Shown: one piece after another, positions 9,865-19,187 of the stretch
How the letters are laid out: each line of letters starts with the position of its first letter
How positions within the stretch are numbered: position 1 is the first letter of the stretch
Source: Lysobacter arseniciresistens ZS79
Lineage (GTDB): Bacteria; Pseudomonadota; Gammaproteobacteria; Xanthomonadales; Xanthomonadaceae
Length of the DNA stretch: 64,000 nt
Reading direction: 5' to 3'
Assembly: GCF_000768335.1 (NCBI RefSeq)
Contig: NZ_AVPT01000009.1
Span: 40,356-104,355, forward strand
Translations under genes and position numbers: made by a program
The notes under the pieces: generated by a model
The model's input: only the letters and a program-made list of their open reading frames with translations
The model's database searches: none
Told to the model about the DNA's origin: nothing

Positions 9865-11054
9865 GCGCTTCCAGCACTTTCACCCAGCTGTGGGCGGTCG
9901 CGGTCAAGGAACTGCGCGACTTCGCCCGCGACCGCCGCACGCTCGCATTGACCCTGCTGATGGGGCCGCTGCTGTACCCGGCGATCATGCTCGGCCTCGG
10001 CACCATGGCCGAAAGCCGCGCCCGCACCCAGCTCGACGAGCCGCTGGAGATCCCGGTGGTCGGCGCCGAACACGCGCCGCACCTGGTCGCCTTCCTCGCC
10101 GGCCACGGCATCGAGGCGGCGGACGAGCTGCCGGCCGACGTCGACGCCGCCGTGCGCGAGCAGACCTTCGACGTCGCACTGTCGATCGACGCGCAGTTCG
10201 GCGAGGACTGGCGTGCCGGCCGCCCGGCGCGGGTCGACGTGATCCACGACAGCACCCGGCGCACCGCCGAGATCCCGGTCAAGCGCCTGCGCGCGGCGTT
10301 GCAGGCCTATGCCGGCCAGGTCGGCGCGCTGCGGCTGTACGCCCGCGGCATCGACGCCACGGTGACCCAGCCGATCGCACTGGGCAGCCGCGACCTCGCC
10401 ACGCCGGAGGCCAAGCGCGGCGTGCTGCTGTCGATGCTGCTGCCGTACCTGCTGATCCTGATGTCGTTCCTCGGCGGCGCCTACCTGATCATGGACGCCA
10501 CCGCCGGCGAACGTGAGCGGCAGTCGCTGGAGCCGCTGCTGGCGACGCCGGCGTCGCGCGGGGCGATCGTCAGCGGCAAGATGGTGGCCGCATGCCTGGT
10601 CGGGATCGCCTCGCTGCTGCTGACCCTGCTGGCGTTCAAGCTCAGCGCGCAGTTCGCCGGCGGCACCGCGCAGATGCTCGACGTGCGCTTCAGCGCGATC
10701 GCCAAGCTGCTGCTGATCCTGCTGCCGATGCTGTTCATCGGCACCACCCTGCTGAGCTACCTGTCGGCGGCGTCCAAGAGCATGAAGGAGGCGCAGAGCC
10801 ACATGACCTGGCTGATGCTGCTGCCGATGCTGCCGATCATGCTGCTGGCGGTGAACCCGCTGAAGTACGAGCCGTGGCAGTTCGCGGTGCCGTTCCTGGC
10901 CCAGAACCAGATGATCCAGAAGGTGATCCGGGCCGAGCCGGTCGATCCGCAGACCTGGACGATCTACCTGGTGGCGGGGTTCGGGCTGGCGGCGCTGCTG
11001 TGGTTCGCCGCGGTGCGCCGCTACCACCAGGAGAAGCTCGCGATCTCCGGCTGA
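9861..11054 (+). CDS. ABC transporter permease (NatB-like)
   Basis: The 397-residue permease has one N-terminal transmembrane helix (about residues 30-48) and a large extracytoplasmic domain (about 50-200). A cluster of about five helices starts at LLSMLLPYLLILMSFLGGAY, with the cytoplasmic motif Gly-Glu-Arg-Glu-Arg-x-Ser-Leu-Glu-Pro-Leu-Leu-Ala-Thr-Pro that is diagnostic for the NatB/ABC-2 exporter family. It forms the membrane component for the NatA-like ATPase immediately upstream. The transcription unit ends at a strong bidirectional terminator 20 bp downstream. Confidence 0.9.
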
Positions 11055-11073
11055 GCCGGCGGTCGCGGCCATG

Positions 11074-11101
11074 AAAAAGCCCGGCGCGCGCCGGGCTTTT
11101 T
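11074..11101. terminator. Bidirectional rho-independent terminator
   Basis: A 28-nt perfect palindrome, AAAAAGCCCGGC-GCGC-GCCGGGCTTTTT, lies between the convergent NatB-like gene and the TonB-domain lipoprotein gene. It has a T tract in both directions and can end transcription from either side. Confidence 0.9.
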
Positions 11102-11128
11102 CGTTGCGGCGCTGTCCGCCGGGGCGGG

Positions 11129-12157
11129 TCAGCCGCCCGGGTTGAAGCCGATCGCGCGGCGGGTGGTCACCGGCGCGGAGATCGGCTGGAAGCGCCAGCT
11201 CTGCACCGCGTCGAGCGCCGCGCGGTCGAACACCCGGGCCGGCTCCGAGCGCACCACGCGCGCGGAGGTGACCGAGCCGTCGGTGCCGACGGTGTACTCG
11301 ACCACGACCTCACCCGACTGGCGCGCACGCAGCGCGTCACGCGGGAACACCGGCGCCGACATCGACAGCGGACGCAGGTCGTCGGCGGTCGGCTTGGCAG
11401 CGGCGGCGGCACGCGCGGCGGCGGCACGGCGTTCGGCCGCCTGCTGCTCGGCCTGCTGCTCGGCGAGCCGCTCGGCTTCGGCGGCCTCGGCGGCCTCCTT
11501 GTCGGCAGCCTCCTTGCGGGCCAGTGCGCGCGCGGCTTCCTGCTGCTGGCGCTGCTGGTCGGCTTCGCGCTGGCGCTCGATCTCGGCCTGCCGCGCCGCC
11601 TGTTCCTCGGCGCTGGTCGCCTCGGCGGCGGCACGCGCCACCGCGGCCTGCTGGCGCGACTCGATGTTGGTCTTCAGGCGGTCCAGCGCCGGATGCGTCG
11701 GTTGCGCCTTCTCGACCAGCGCCGCCAGCCGGCGGGCCTCGTCGAAGTCCTCGCGGTTGATGCTCTGCTCGGTCGCGATGACGGTCATCGGCAGCAGGTC
11801 GGTCAGCGCGCTGGAGGCGCCGGCGTCGTCGGGTGCCTTGTCGCGCAGGGCGAGGTAGTACTCGACCGCGTTGTCCTCGGCCGGCGCGTACAGGCGGTTC
11901 TCGCTGTAGGCCGTGCGCGCGGCGGCTCGCAGTTCGTCGATGCTCAGCGCGTTGACCTTGTCGGAAACCGCGGTCTCGGCGGTCGGTGCCGGCGCGGTGT
12001 CGGCCGCGGCGGCGGGTTCGGCGGCGGCCGGTGCGGCGCCCCCCGGCGCCTCCTCGCTGCCACAGCCCGCCAGGGCCAGGCCAAGGGCCAGCACCAGCGA
12101 CAGTTTTGCAACGGCAAAAGGACGGCCCGATGGCCGGTCGATGTCTGTAACGATCAT
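11129..12157 (-). CDS. TonB C-terminal domain lipoprotein
   Basis: From ATG at 12157 (AGGGGGAG 7 nt upstream) the product is 342 residues. A lipobox Leu-Ala-Gly-Cys lies near residue 32. An Ala/Pro-rich linker is followed by a helical region (about 75-165) and a long charged coiled coil rich in Ala, Glu, Gln and Arg (about 165-260). The C-terminal ~85 residues form a TonB-C domain: VFPRDALRARQSGEVVVEYT, a central Gly-Ser-Val-x-x-Ala-Arg-Val-Val and Ser-Trp-Arg-Phe-Gln-Pro. A lipidated, rather than inner-membrane-anchored, TonB-like protein is unusual, and no ExbB/ExbD lie beside it. It may be a periplasmic scaffold rather than a true energy transducer. Confidence 0.85.
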   Translation of the reverse strand: MIVTDIDRPSGRPFAVAKLSLVLALGLALAGCGSEEAPGGAAPAAAEPAAAADTAPAPTAETAVSDKVNALSIDELRAAARTAYSENRLYAPAEDNAVEYYLALRDKAPDDAGASSALTDLLPMTVIATEQSINREDFDEARRLAALVEKAQPTHPALDRLKTNIESRQQAAVARAAAEATSAEEQAARQAEIERQREADQQRQQQEAARALARKEAADKEAAEAAEAERLAEQQAEQQAAERRAAAARAAAAAKPTADDLRPLSMSAPVFPRDALRARQSGEVVVEYTVGTDGSVTSARVVRSEPARVFDRAALDAVQSWRFQPISAPVTTRRAIGFNPGG

Positions 12158-12320
12158 GAATGGAACTCCCCCTAAAGTGCGGCCGTTTGGGCGCACGCGC
12201 ACAAGGTCACGACAGCGCGCCCGCTTTGTCAAGCGGGGCCGGGTGACCGGCCGGCCATCCGCGCCGAAAGATGACGCCGGTCACGATTCCACGCAGCCGG
12301 CCGATCGCGCCCGCGGCCGG

Positions 12321-13706
12321 CTATTTGCCGACGCAGAAACTCGAAAAGATGTGGCCCAGCAGGTCGTCGGCGCGGACCCGACCGGTGATCTCGCCGAGCG
12401 CGTCGTGGGCGGCACGCAGCGCTTCGGCGGCCAGGTCGAGCGATTCGTGCGACAGCTGGGCGCGGGCCGCGGCCAGTTCCACCGCCGCCTGCCGCAGGGT
12501 GTCGACGTGGCGGCTGCGGGCGGTGAACGCGCCGGTGCCTTCGCCGATGTCGTCGCCGGCGGCGAGCGCCTTCAGGCGCGCATGCAGGGCGTCAAGGCCG
12601 ACGCCGCTCAGGGCCGACAGCCGCAGTGGCGGTTCGTCGCTCGCGCCGGGGGTCGCGTCCGGTGCGCCGTCGTTGCCGGCGGGTGATGCGGGTTCGCCCG
12701 CCGCCAGCAGGTCGGCCTTGTTGTGGACCCATACGCGCTGCGGGACGCCGGCGATCGCATCGGCCACCGCGGTGCGGCCGCCGGCCGGGTCGCGCGCGTC
12801 GAGCACGATGATCGCCAGGTCGGCGCGCTGGAGTTCGGCGTGGGCGCGGCGCATGCCCTCGCGCTCGATCGCGTCGCCACCATCGCGCAGGCCGGCGGTG
12901 TCGACCAGCGACAGCTCGACGCCGTCGATCCGCACCACTTCGTGCAGCAGGTCGCGGGTGGTGCCGGCGATGTCGGTGACGATCGCGCGGTCGCTGCCGG
13001 CCAGCGCGTTGAGCAGCGAGCTCTTGCCGGCGTTGGGCGGGCCGACGATCACCGCATGCAGGCCGTCGCGCAGGCGGCGGCCGTGTTCGGCGCGGGCCAG
13101 CAACGCATCGAGCGCGTCGCCGGTGGCCGCCAGCCGCGCGCGCAATGCGGCGCCGCCGAGGGTGTCGAGCGGTTCGTCGGCGAAGTCGATCGCCGCTTCG
13201 ACATGGACCCGGATCGCCAGCAGCTCGGCGGCGATCGCCTCCACCCGTTGCGAGAACTCGCCGTCCAGCGCCCGTCGCGCGGCGCGGGCGGCACGGGCAT
13301 CGCCGGCGGCGACCAGGTCGGCGACCGCCTCGGCCTGGGCGAGGTCGAGCCGGCCCTCGAGGAATGCGCGCTCGCTGAACTCGCCGGGCCGCGCCAGCCG
13401 CGCGCCGAGTTCGCGGCAGCGCGCCAGCAGCACCTGCAGCACCGCGGTGCCGCCGTGGCCCTGCAGTTCGACCACGTCCTCGCCGGTGTAGCTGGCCGGC
13501 GCGGCGAAGTAGAGCGCGATGCCGTCGTCGATCGCCTCGCCCGCGGCGTCGAGGAAGCGTGCGTGGTGGGCGTGGCGCGGACGCAGCGCACGGGCCGTCA
13601 CCGCTTCGCCGATCGCCCGCGCGCGCGGCCCGGACAACCGCACGATGCCGACGCCGCCGGCACCGGCGGCGGTCGCGATGGCGGCGATGGTGTCGCGGTC
13701 GGTCAT
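12321..13706 (-). CDS. mnmE: tRNA uridine-5-carboxymethylaminomethyl(34) synthesis GTPase MnmE
   Basis: The 461-residue product has the N-terminal tetrahydrofolate-binding domain ([20 protein letters not shown]), a helical domain and an inserted G domain (G1 [10 protein letters not shown]2 region IAGTTRD, G3 DTAGL, G4 NKAD). It ends with the C-terminal Phe-Cys-Val-Gly-Lys tail carrying the catalytic Cys. With MnmG it modifies the wobble uridine of several tRNAs. Start ATG 13706 is chosen over an upstream codon at 13733 because family proteins begin just before Asp-Thr-Ile-Ala. Position downstream of yidC is the usual xanthomonad arrangement; a terminator separates the two. Confidence 0.95.
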   Translation of the reverse strand: MTDRDTIAAIATAAGAGGVGIVRLSGPRARAIGEAVTARALRPRHAHHARFLDAAGEAIDDGIALYFAAPASYTGEDVVELQGHGGTAVLQVLLARCRELGARLARPGEFSERAFLEGRLDLAQAEAVADLVAAGDARAARAARRALDGEFSQRVEAIAAELLAIRVHVEAAIDFADEPLDTLGGAALRARLAATGDALDALLARAEHGRRLRDGLHAVIVGPPNAGKSSLLNALAGSDRAIVTDIAGTTRDLLHEVVRIDGVELSLVDTAGLRDGGDAIEREGMRRAHAELQRADLAIIVLDARDPAGGRTAVADAIAGVPQRVWVHNKADLLAAGEPASPAGNDGAPDATPGASDEPPLRLSALSGVGLDALHARLKALAAGDDIGEGTGAFTARSRHVDTLRQAAVELAAARAQLSHESLDLAAEALRAAHDALGEITGRVRADDLLGHIFSSFCVGK

Positions 13707-13736
13707 GGCGTCGCCAGTGTGTCGCAGGCGCAAACG

Positions 13737-13758
13737 AAAAGCCCGCCGGTCGGCGGGC
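13737..13758 (-). terminator. Rho-independent terminator after yidC
   Basis: GCCCGCC-GGTC-GGCGGGC (13741-13758) forms a 7-bp GC stem. On the minus strand it is followed by TTTTCGTTTG. It lies 22 bp after the yidC stop and before the mnmE start, so it separates rpmH-rnpA-yidC from mnmE transcription. Confidence 0.75.
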
Positions 13759-13779
13759 CTTCGCCTTGCTTCGCGGCCG

Positions 13780-15489
13780 TCAGGCCTTGGCCGGCGCCTC
13801 GCTGTACTTGCGGATCATCCACCACTGCTGCAGCAGGCCGAGGCCGGCGTTGGTGACCCAGTACAGCACCAGGCCGGCCGGGAAGAACGCGAACATCACG
13901 CCGAACACCAGCGGCATGAACTGCATCATCTTCGCCTGCATCGGGTCGACGCCGGTCATCGGGTTGAGCTTCTGCGTCGCCCACATCAGCGCCATGTTGA
14001 TGACCGGCAGCACGAAGAACGGATCGCGCGCGGTCAGGTCGTCGATCCACAGGATCCACGGCGCGTGGCGCAGCTCGACCGACTCGGCCAGCATCCAGTA
14101 CAGCGCCAGGAACACCGGCATCTGCACCAGCAGCGGCAGGCAGCCGCCGACCGGGTTGATCTTCTCCTTCTTGTACAGCTCCATCATCGCCTGCTGCAGC
14201 TTCTGGCGGTCGTCGCCGTAGCGCTCCTTCAGCTGCGCCATGCGCGGCTGGAACTTGCGCAGCCGCGCCATCGACTTGTACTGCGCGGCCGACAGCGGAA
14301 ACATGATCAGCTTGATGATCACCACCAGCCCGACGATCGCCCAGCCCCAGTTGCCGAACACGCCGTGCAGCTTGGCCAGCACCCAGAACAGCCAGCCGGC
14401 CAGCGTCGCCATGATGCTGAAGCGGCTGAAGTCGATCGCGCGCTCCAGCCCCGGCACCTGCTGCGACTGGATGTTGGCCACCAGCTTGGGGCCGACCCAC
14501 AGCCGCGCCTGGGTCGCGGCGCTGGCGCCGGGGGCGACGCTGACGCCGGGGCCGAGCTCGCGGATCAGGTAGTGGGTGCCGCCGGTGCCGCTCGGCGTCG
14601 CCAGCGAGAACGTGCTGGTGTCGCCGGCCTCCGGGATCCACGCGCCGAAGAAGTGGTGCTGCAGCATCGCGATCCAGCCGCCGGTGACCTGGCGGTTGAG
14701 CGGGCCGTCGTCGACGAAGTCCTCGTAGTCGCGGCGATCGTACTCGCCGTCGCCGAACCACGCCGCGCCCTGGAAGCTGTACTGCTCGACGCTCATCGGC
14801 CCGGACGACTTGAGCGCGCGCGGCACCCGGCTCAGCTGGCGGTAGACGAAGCCCTGCCACGGCGAGGCGCCGTTGTTGACCACCTCGTCGCGCACGTGGA
14901 CGACGTAGTCGCCGCGGTTGAAGGTGTAGGTGCGGCGGATGGTGACGCCGTCGGCGCCGGTCCAGGTGAACGGCACCACGACCTGCTCCTCGCCGGCATC
15001 GAGGGTGAGGTCGGCGCCGGCCGGCAGGGCGGCGCGGTCGAACGCGAAACCCGACTGGTGGGTCGGCGCGGCACCGCTGTTGCTGACCCAGCCGCTCTGG
15101 GCGACGAAGTAGTTGGCCGCGTCCTGCGCGAACAGGCGCACCGGCGCGCTGCCCTCGTCGGCGGTGCTCGGGTAGGCGAGCAGGTCGGCCTGGCGGACCT
15201 CGCCGCCATCCAGCACGACCTCGAGCACGTCGGTGCGCACGGTGACCGCGGTCTCGGCCGGCGCGGCGGAACCGGGCGCGGCCGGGTCGGCCGGCTGTCC
15301 CGCCACCGGCACCACCGGCGCGGCGTCCATCGACGGCACGCTGCCGTCGCCCGGCACCGCCGGCGTGGCAGTGGTCGTGGTGGCCGGCGCGACGACCGGC
15401 GGGGTCGCCTGCTCCTTGTCCCATGCCATCCACAGCAGGGTCGCGACCATCAGCCAGGCGAAGATCAGGAATACACGGGTCTGGTTCAT
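13780..15489 (-). CDS. yidC: Membrane protein insertase YidC
   Basis: This 569-residue protein has an N-terminal membrane anchor ([20 protein letters not shown]), a large periplasmic domain (about residues 60-340) and the conserved five-helix YidC/Oxa1 insertase region. Motifs include [20 protein letters not shown], Gln-Tyr-Lys-Ser-Met-Ala-Arg-Leu-Arg and [11 protein letters not shown]. The hydrophilic-groove Arg is in the expected Lys-Ser-Met-Ala-Arg context. It inserts and folds inner-membrane proteins with or without SecYEG. ATG 15489 is used; a TTG two codons earlier is possible. The rnpA stop is 15 bp upstream, with no yidD between. Confidence 0.96.
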   Translation of the reverse strand: MNQTRVFLIFAWLMVATLLWMAWDKEQATPPVVAPATTTTATPAVPGDGSVPSMDAAPVVPVAGQPADPAAPGSAAPAETAVTVRTDVLEVVLDGGEVRQADLLAYPSTADEGSAPVRLFAQDAANYFVAQSGWVSNSGAAPTHQSGFAFDRAALPAGADLTLDAGEEQVVVPFTWTGADGVTIRRTYTFNRGDYVVHVRDEVVNNGASPWQGFVYRQLSRVPRALKSSGPMSVEQYSFQGAAWFGDGEYDRRDYEDFVDDGPLNRQVTGGWIAMLQHHFFGAWIPEAGDTSTFSLATPSGTGGTHYLIRELGPGVSVAPGASAATQARLWVGPKLVANIQSQQVPGLERAIDFSRFSIMATLAGWLFWVLAKLHGVFGNWGWAIVGLVVIIKLIMFPLSAAQYKSMARLRKFQPRMAQLKERYGDDRQKLQQAMMELYKKEKINPVGGCLPLLVQMPVFLALYWMLAESVELRHAPWILWIDDLTARDPFFVLPVINMALMWATQKLNPMTGVDPMQAKMMQFMPLVFGVMFAFFPAGLVLYWVTNAGLGLLQQWWMIRKYSEAPAKA

Positions 15490-15504
15490 GGGCAACCGGC
15501 AGGC

Positions 15505-15993
15505 TCAGCCGCCGCCGTTCGGCGGCGCGGGAAATGGGGGGGAAGATGCGGCCGGCGCGGCCGGCGCCGGCATTGTGACGGCCGCCGCGGATGCCGGCAA
15601 CGACGCGGCCGGCAGTGCACCGGCGCGACGCAGCAGGTTGAGGAAGGCCTCGCGCAGCTGCGGGCCGTCGCATTGCGCCGCCGCGGGACGCGCGACCACC
15701 ACGTAGTCGCCGTCGGCCACCTGGCCGCGATACTGGCGGAAGCAGTCGCGCAGGACGCGCTTGATCCGGTTGCGGCCAACCGCGCGGCGGTCGACCTTGC
15801 GCGAGACCGCGAGCCCGAGGCGGGCGCCGCTGGCAGCGGTGCCACCGGCGTCGGCGGCTTCGCCTTCCGGCGCCGGCCGCAGCCAATGCAGCGCGAGCAC
15901 GGGCAGCGCCACGCGCCGGCCGTGCTTGAAGATGCGGTCGAAGTCGGAACGCGCGCGAACCCGCGCGGTGCGCGGGAAGCGGGTCGAGGTCAT
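15505..15993 (-). CDS. rnpA: Ribonuclease P protein component
   Basis: The 162-residue protein has the RnpA fold: [20 protein letters not shown] at the N-terminus, LGLAVSRKV and the RNR signature [16 protein letters not shown]. RnpA binds the RNase P RNA and helps mature tRNA 5' ends. It is longer than typical RnpA (~110-150) because of an Ala/Pro/Gly-rich tail of about 45 residues. Several upstream in-frame starts exist (for example 16029); 15993 begins the conserved region. No clear Shine-Dalgarno is seen. The gene lies between rpmH and yidC in the canonical origin-proximal order. Confidence 0.93.
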   Translation of the reverse strand: MTSTRFPRTARVRARSDFDRIFKHGRRVALPVLALHWLRPAPEGEAADAGGTAASGARLGLAVSRKVDRRAVGRNRIKRVLRDCFRQYRGQVADGDYVVVARPAAAQCDGPQLREAFLNLLRRAGALPAASLPASAAAVTMPAPAAPAASSPPFPAPPNGGG

Positions 15994-16072
15994 CCGGGAG
16001 TCGACGGCGGCGATGTGCGGCCGTCGCATCACTACGCGCGGCCCGGGAACCCCGGGGCCGTCGGCGCGGTGA

Positions 16073-16213
16073 TCAGGCGCAGAGACGCTTGCGGCCCTTG
16101 GCGCGGCGGCGCGCGAGGATCTTGCGGCCGTCGGCGGTCGCCATGCGGGCACGGAAGCCGTGGTCGCGCTTGCGCTTGAGGTTGCTGGGCTGGTAGGTGC
16201 GCTTGGTGGCCAT
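16073..16213 (-). CDS. rpmH: 50S ribosomal protein L34
   Basis: This is a 46-residue, extremely basic protein starting [20 protein letters not shown], the near-invariant L34 sequence, and ending in an Arg/Lys-rich tail. It is a structural component of the large ribosomal subunit. It is the first gene of rpmH-rnpA-yidC, transcribed away from dnaA as in most proteobacteria. The 166 bp between it and dnaA carry divergent promoters; no DnaA box was found there. Confidence 0.97.
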   Translation of the reverse strand: MATKRTYQPSNLKRKRDHGFRARMATADGRKILARRRAKGRKRLCA

Positions 16214-16379
16214 GGAAACGGCTCTGGGGTTATGCGGAACCGGCAATTTTAGCGGCCGCCGCGAAGCGCGGTCAAGCCGGCTGCGCCCTTCCCTGTTCGA
16301 CGCCGCCCCCCGGTGCTAGTCTGGCCGGCCCCCTTCCGGTCCGACGCCGCGGCCCCGCGGCCGCGCGATGGGTCCGTCC

Positions 16380-17750
16380 ATGTCTGCAAGCACCACGATC
16401 ACCAACATCCCTATGGACGCCTGGCCCCGCTGCCTGGAACGCCTCGAAGCCGAGTTCCCGGCCGAAGACGTCCACACCTGGCTCAAACCCCTGCAGGCCA
16501 GCCGCCGCGACGATACCACCGTGCTGTACGCGCCCAATGCGTTCGTGGTGGAACACGTGCGCGAGCGCTACCTCGACCGCATCCGCGAGCTGCTCGGCCA
16601 CTTCGCCGGCAACGACGCGGTCAGCCTCGAGGTCGGCTCGCTGCCGCGCGTGCCGGCCGCCGCCGCGCCGGCCGTCGCACCCACCGCCCGGACGGCCGCG
16701 CCGGCCCCGGCCGAGCCGTTCGACGGCCACCTCGACAGCCACTACACCTTCGACAACTTCGTCGAGGGGCGGTCCAACCAGCTCGGCCGCGCCGCCGCCT
16801 GGCAGGCCGCGCTCAAGCCCGGCGACCGCGCCCACAACCCGCTGCTGCTGTACGGCGGCACCGGGCTGGGCAAGACCCACCTGATGTTCGCCGCCGGCAA
16901 CGCGATGCGCGCCGCGGACCCGTCGATCCGGGTGCTGTACCTGCGCTCGGAGCAGTTCCTCGCCGCGCTGATGAAGGCGCTGCAGGACAAGGCAAACGGC
17001 ATGGCCGCGTTCAAGAAGCAGTTCCAGCAGGTCGACGCGCTACTGATCGACGACATCCAGTTCTTCGCCGGCAAGGACCGCACCCAGGAGGAGTTCTTCC
17101 ACACCTTCAATGCGCTGATCGACGGCAAGCAGCAGATCATCCTGACCTGCGACCGCTTCCCGCGCGAGGTCGAGGGGCTGGAGCCGCGGCTGAAGTCGCG
17201 GCTGGGCTGGGGCCTGTCGGTGGCGATCGACCCGCCCGACTTCGAGACCCGCGCCCAGATCGTGCTGTCCAAGGCCGCCGAGCGCGGCGCGGCGATCCCC
17301 GAGGAGGTCGCCTACCTGCTGGCCAAGAAGATGCGCTCCAACGTGCGCGACCTCGAGGGCGCGCTCAACACGCTGGCGGCGCGGGCCAATTTCACCGGCC
17401 GCGCGATCACCGTCGAGTTCGCCCAGGAGACCCTGCGCGACCTGCTGCGCTCGCAGCAGCAGTCGATCTCGATCCCCAACATCCAGAAGACCGTGGCAGA
17501 CTACTACGGGTTGCAGATCAAGGACTTGTTGTCGAAACGGCGGACCCGCTCGCTCGCCCGTCCGCGCCAGATGGCGATGGCGCTGACCAAGGAGCTGACC
17601 GAGCACAGCCTGCCGGAGATCGGCGACGCGTTCGCGGGCCGCGACCACACCACCGTACTGCACGCCTGCCGCCAGATCCGCAGCCTGATGGAGACCGACG
17701 GCAAGATGCGCGAGGACTGGGACAAGCTGATCCGCAAGCTCAGCGAGTGA
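16380..17750 (+). CDS. dnaA: Chromosomal replication initiator protein DnaA
   Basis: The product is 456 residues from ATG 16380. Domain I begins [20 protein letters not shown]. An Ala/Pro linker (domain II, about 95-125) is followed by the AAA+ domain with Walker [10 protein letters not shown] and Walker [10 protein letters not shown], and by domain IV with the DNA-binding [14 protein letters not shown]. DnaA opens oriC for replication and regulates its own transcription. Related xanthomonad DnaA proteins, as I recall them, begin at the Met of MDAW, here ATG 16413. ATGs at 16368 and 16380 are alternatives, and none has a good ribosome site. Confidence 0.96.
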   Translation: MSASTTITNIPMDAWPRCLERLEAEFPAEDVHTWLKPLQASRRDDTTVLYAPNAFVVEHVRERYLDRIRELLGHFAGNDAVSLEVGSLPRVPAAAAPAVAPTARTAAPAPAEPFDGHLDSHYTFDNFVEGRSNQLGRAAAWQAALKPGDRAHNPLLLYGGTGLGKTHLMFAAGNAMRAADPSIRVLYLRSEQFLAALMKALQDKANGMAAFKKQFQQVDALLIDDIQFFAGKDRTQEEFFHTFNALIDGKQQIILTCDRFPREVEGLEPRLKSRLGWGLSVAIDPPDFETRAQIVLSKAAERGAAIPEEVAYLLAKKMRSNVRDLEGALNTLAARANFTGRAITVEFAQETLRDLLRSQQQSISIPNIQKTVADYYGLQIKDLLSKRRTRSLARPRQMAMALTKELTEHSLPEIGDAFAGRDHTTVLHACRQIRSLMETDGKMREDWDKLIRKLSE

Positions 17751-17783
17751 TCCACGGAGGGTGTGGGGCGGCTGGGAGCAAGT

Positions 17784-17792
17784 TGTGGACAA
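17784..17792 (-). promoter_or_regulatory. DnaA box
   Basis: TTGTCCACA reads on the minus strand, one mismatch from TTATCCACA. It is 34 bp after the dnaA stop. Confidence 0.65.
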
Positions 17793-17819
17793 CTGGCCCG
17801 GTCGGCCGCCGCGGAAAAC

Positions 17820-17828
17820 TTGTCCACA
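17820..17828 (+). promoter_or_regulatory. DnaA box
   Basis: TTGTCCACA on the plus strand, one mismatch from TTATCCACA and in inverted orientation to the box at 17784. Confidence 0.65.
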
Positions 17829-17992
17829 GCTTGTACCCGGATTCCGGGGCGGTTTGTACCGCGGTTGGCGAAGCCGGAATTACCCGTGTTTTCAACAGCT
17901 TGCATGGCTTTTCCCGGATTTTCGGGCGCTCCACCACTACCACGCTTTTGATTTATTCAACTCTCTTGTATTGGGCATAGGGGAAGGACCGC

Positions 17993-19093
17993 ATGCGTTT
18001 CAGCCTGCAACGCGAAGTGTTTCTCAAGCCGTTGGCGCAGGTCGTCAACGTGGTCGAACGCCGGCAGACCCTGCCCGTGCTGGCCAACCTGCTGGTCCAG
18101 GTCAACGGCGGCGAGCTGTCGCTGACCGGCACCGACCTGGAGGTCGAGATGGTCTCGCGCATCGCGGTCGACGACGCCGAGGACGGCGAGACCACGATCC
18201 CGGCGCGCAAGCTGTTCGACATCGTCCGTGCCCTGCCCGACGGCAGCCGGGTGTCGATCAGCCAGAGCGCCGACAAGGTGACGGTGCAGGCCGGCCGCTC
18301 GCGCTTCACCCTGGCCAGCCTGCCGGCGAACGACTTCCCGTCGATCGACGAGGTCGAGGCGACCGAGCGCGTGCGCGTGGCCGAGGCGACCCTGAAGGAG
18401 CTGATCGAACGCACCGCGTTCGCGATGGCCCAGCAGGACGTGCGCTACTACCTCAACGGCCTGCTGTTCGACCTGCGCGAGGACAGCCTGCGCTGCGTCG
18501 CCACCGACGGCCATCGGCTGGCCCTGTGCGAGGCCGAGTACGAAGGCAGCGCCCAGACCAAGCGCCAGATCATCGTGCCGCGCAAGGGCGTGACCGAACT
18601 GCAGCGCCTGCTCGAGGGCGGCGACCGCGAGCTTGAGCTGGAGATGGGTCGCGGCCACATCCGGGTCAAGCGCGACGACGTCACCTTCACCAGCAAGCTG
18701 ATCGACGGCCGCTTCCCCGACTACGAGGCGGTGATCCCGATCGGCGCCGACAAGGAAGTGAAGATCGACCGCGAGGTGCTGCGGGCCTCGCTGCAGCGCG
18801 CCGCGATCCTGTCCAACGAGAAGTACCGCGGCGTCCGCATCGAGGTCTCGCCGGGGCAGCTGAAGATCAGCGCGCACAACCCCGAGCAGGAGGAGGCGCA
18901 GGAGGAGGTCGAGGCCGAGACCCGGGTCGACGACCTGGCGGTGGGTTTCAACGTCAACTACCTGCTGGACGCGTTGACCGCGCTGAAGGACGAGCAGGTG
19001 ACCCTGGCCCTGCGCGACGCCAACTCCTCCGCCCTGGTGCGCGAGGCGTCCAACGACCGTTGCCGCCACGTCGTGATGCCGCTGCGCTTGTGA
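17993..19093 (+). CDS. dnaN: DNA polymerase III subunit beta (sliding clamp)
   Basis: The 366-residue protein starts MRFSLQREVFLKPLAQVVNV and has the three repeated clamp domains. The C-terminal end reads Val-Val-Met-Pro-Leu-Arg-Leu, the usual clamp terminus. It forms the ring dimer that tethers polymerase III and other DNA enzymes. GGGGAAGG precedes the ATG. It follows oriC and dnaA and is followed immediately (1 bp) by a parS site and then recF, so dnaN and recF are probably co-transcribed. Confidence 0.97.
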   Translation: MRFSLQREVFLKPLAQVVNVVERRQTLPVLANLLVQVNGGELSLTGTDLEVEMVSRIAVDDAEDGETTIPARKLFDIVRALPDGSRVSISQSADKVTVQAGRSRFTLASLPANDFPSIDEVEATERVRVAEATLKELIERTAFAMAQQDVRYYLNGLLFDLREDSLRCVATDGHRLALCEAEYEGSAQTKRQIIVPRKGVTELQRLLEGGDRELELEMGRGHIRVKRDDVTFTSKLIDGRFPDYEAVIPIGADKEVKIDREVLRASLQRAAILSNEKYRGVRIEVSPGQLKISAHNPEQEEAQEEVEAETRVDDLAVGFNVNYLLDALTALKDEQVTLALRDANSSALVREASNDRCRHVVMPLRL

Positions 19094-19109
19094 TGTTCCA
19101 CGTGGAACC
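19094..19109. promoter_or_regulatory. parS site 1 (ParB-binding centromere site)
   Basis: TGTTCCACGTGGAACC contains the perfect 14-bp palindrome GTTCCACGTGGAAC (19095-19108), the chromosomal parS core known from Pseudomonas. It starts one base after the dnaN stop. Confidence 0.85.
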
Positions 19110-19187
19110 GGTTGATGTACGTAACGCGCCCGGCTTGTCCGGGCGTGTTGCCGTCTGGCCTGCTGATCCCTCCCCGGAGCATCCCCC

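Larger units (their letters stand above)
17751..17992. other. Probable oriC: dnaA-dnaN intergenic region
   Basis: This 242-bp gap has two 9-mers one base from the DnaA box TTATCCACA: TTGTCCACA on the minus strand at 17784-17792 and on the plus strand at 17820-17828, facing each other. Further weak boxes (TTTTCAACA near 17889, TTATTCAAC near 17953) lie next to a locally AT-rich stretch (about 17940-17975) that could be the unwinding element. In Xanthomonas the origin is known from the dnaA-dnaN region. Confidence 0.7.

Noticed and set aside
12295..12322. GC-rich hairpin at the 3' end of mnmE
   Set aside because: An 8-bp stem overlaps the stop codon, but there is no T tract on the minus strand, so it was not called a terminator.
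13519..16179. 886-codon plus-strand frame opposite yidC and rnpA
   Set aside because: It is antisense to two well-identified conserved genes and has His/Arg/Gln-rich shadow composition.
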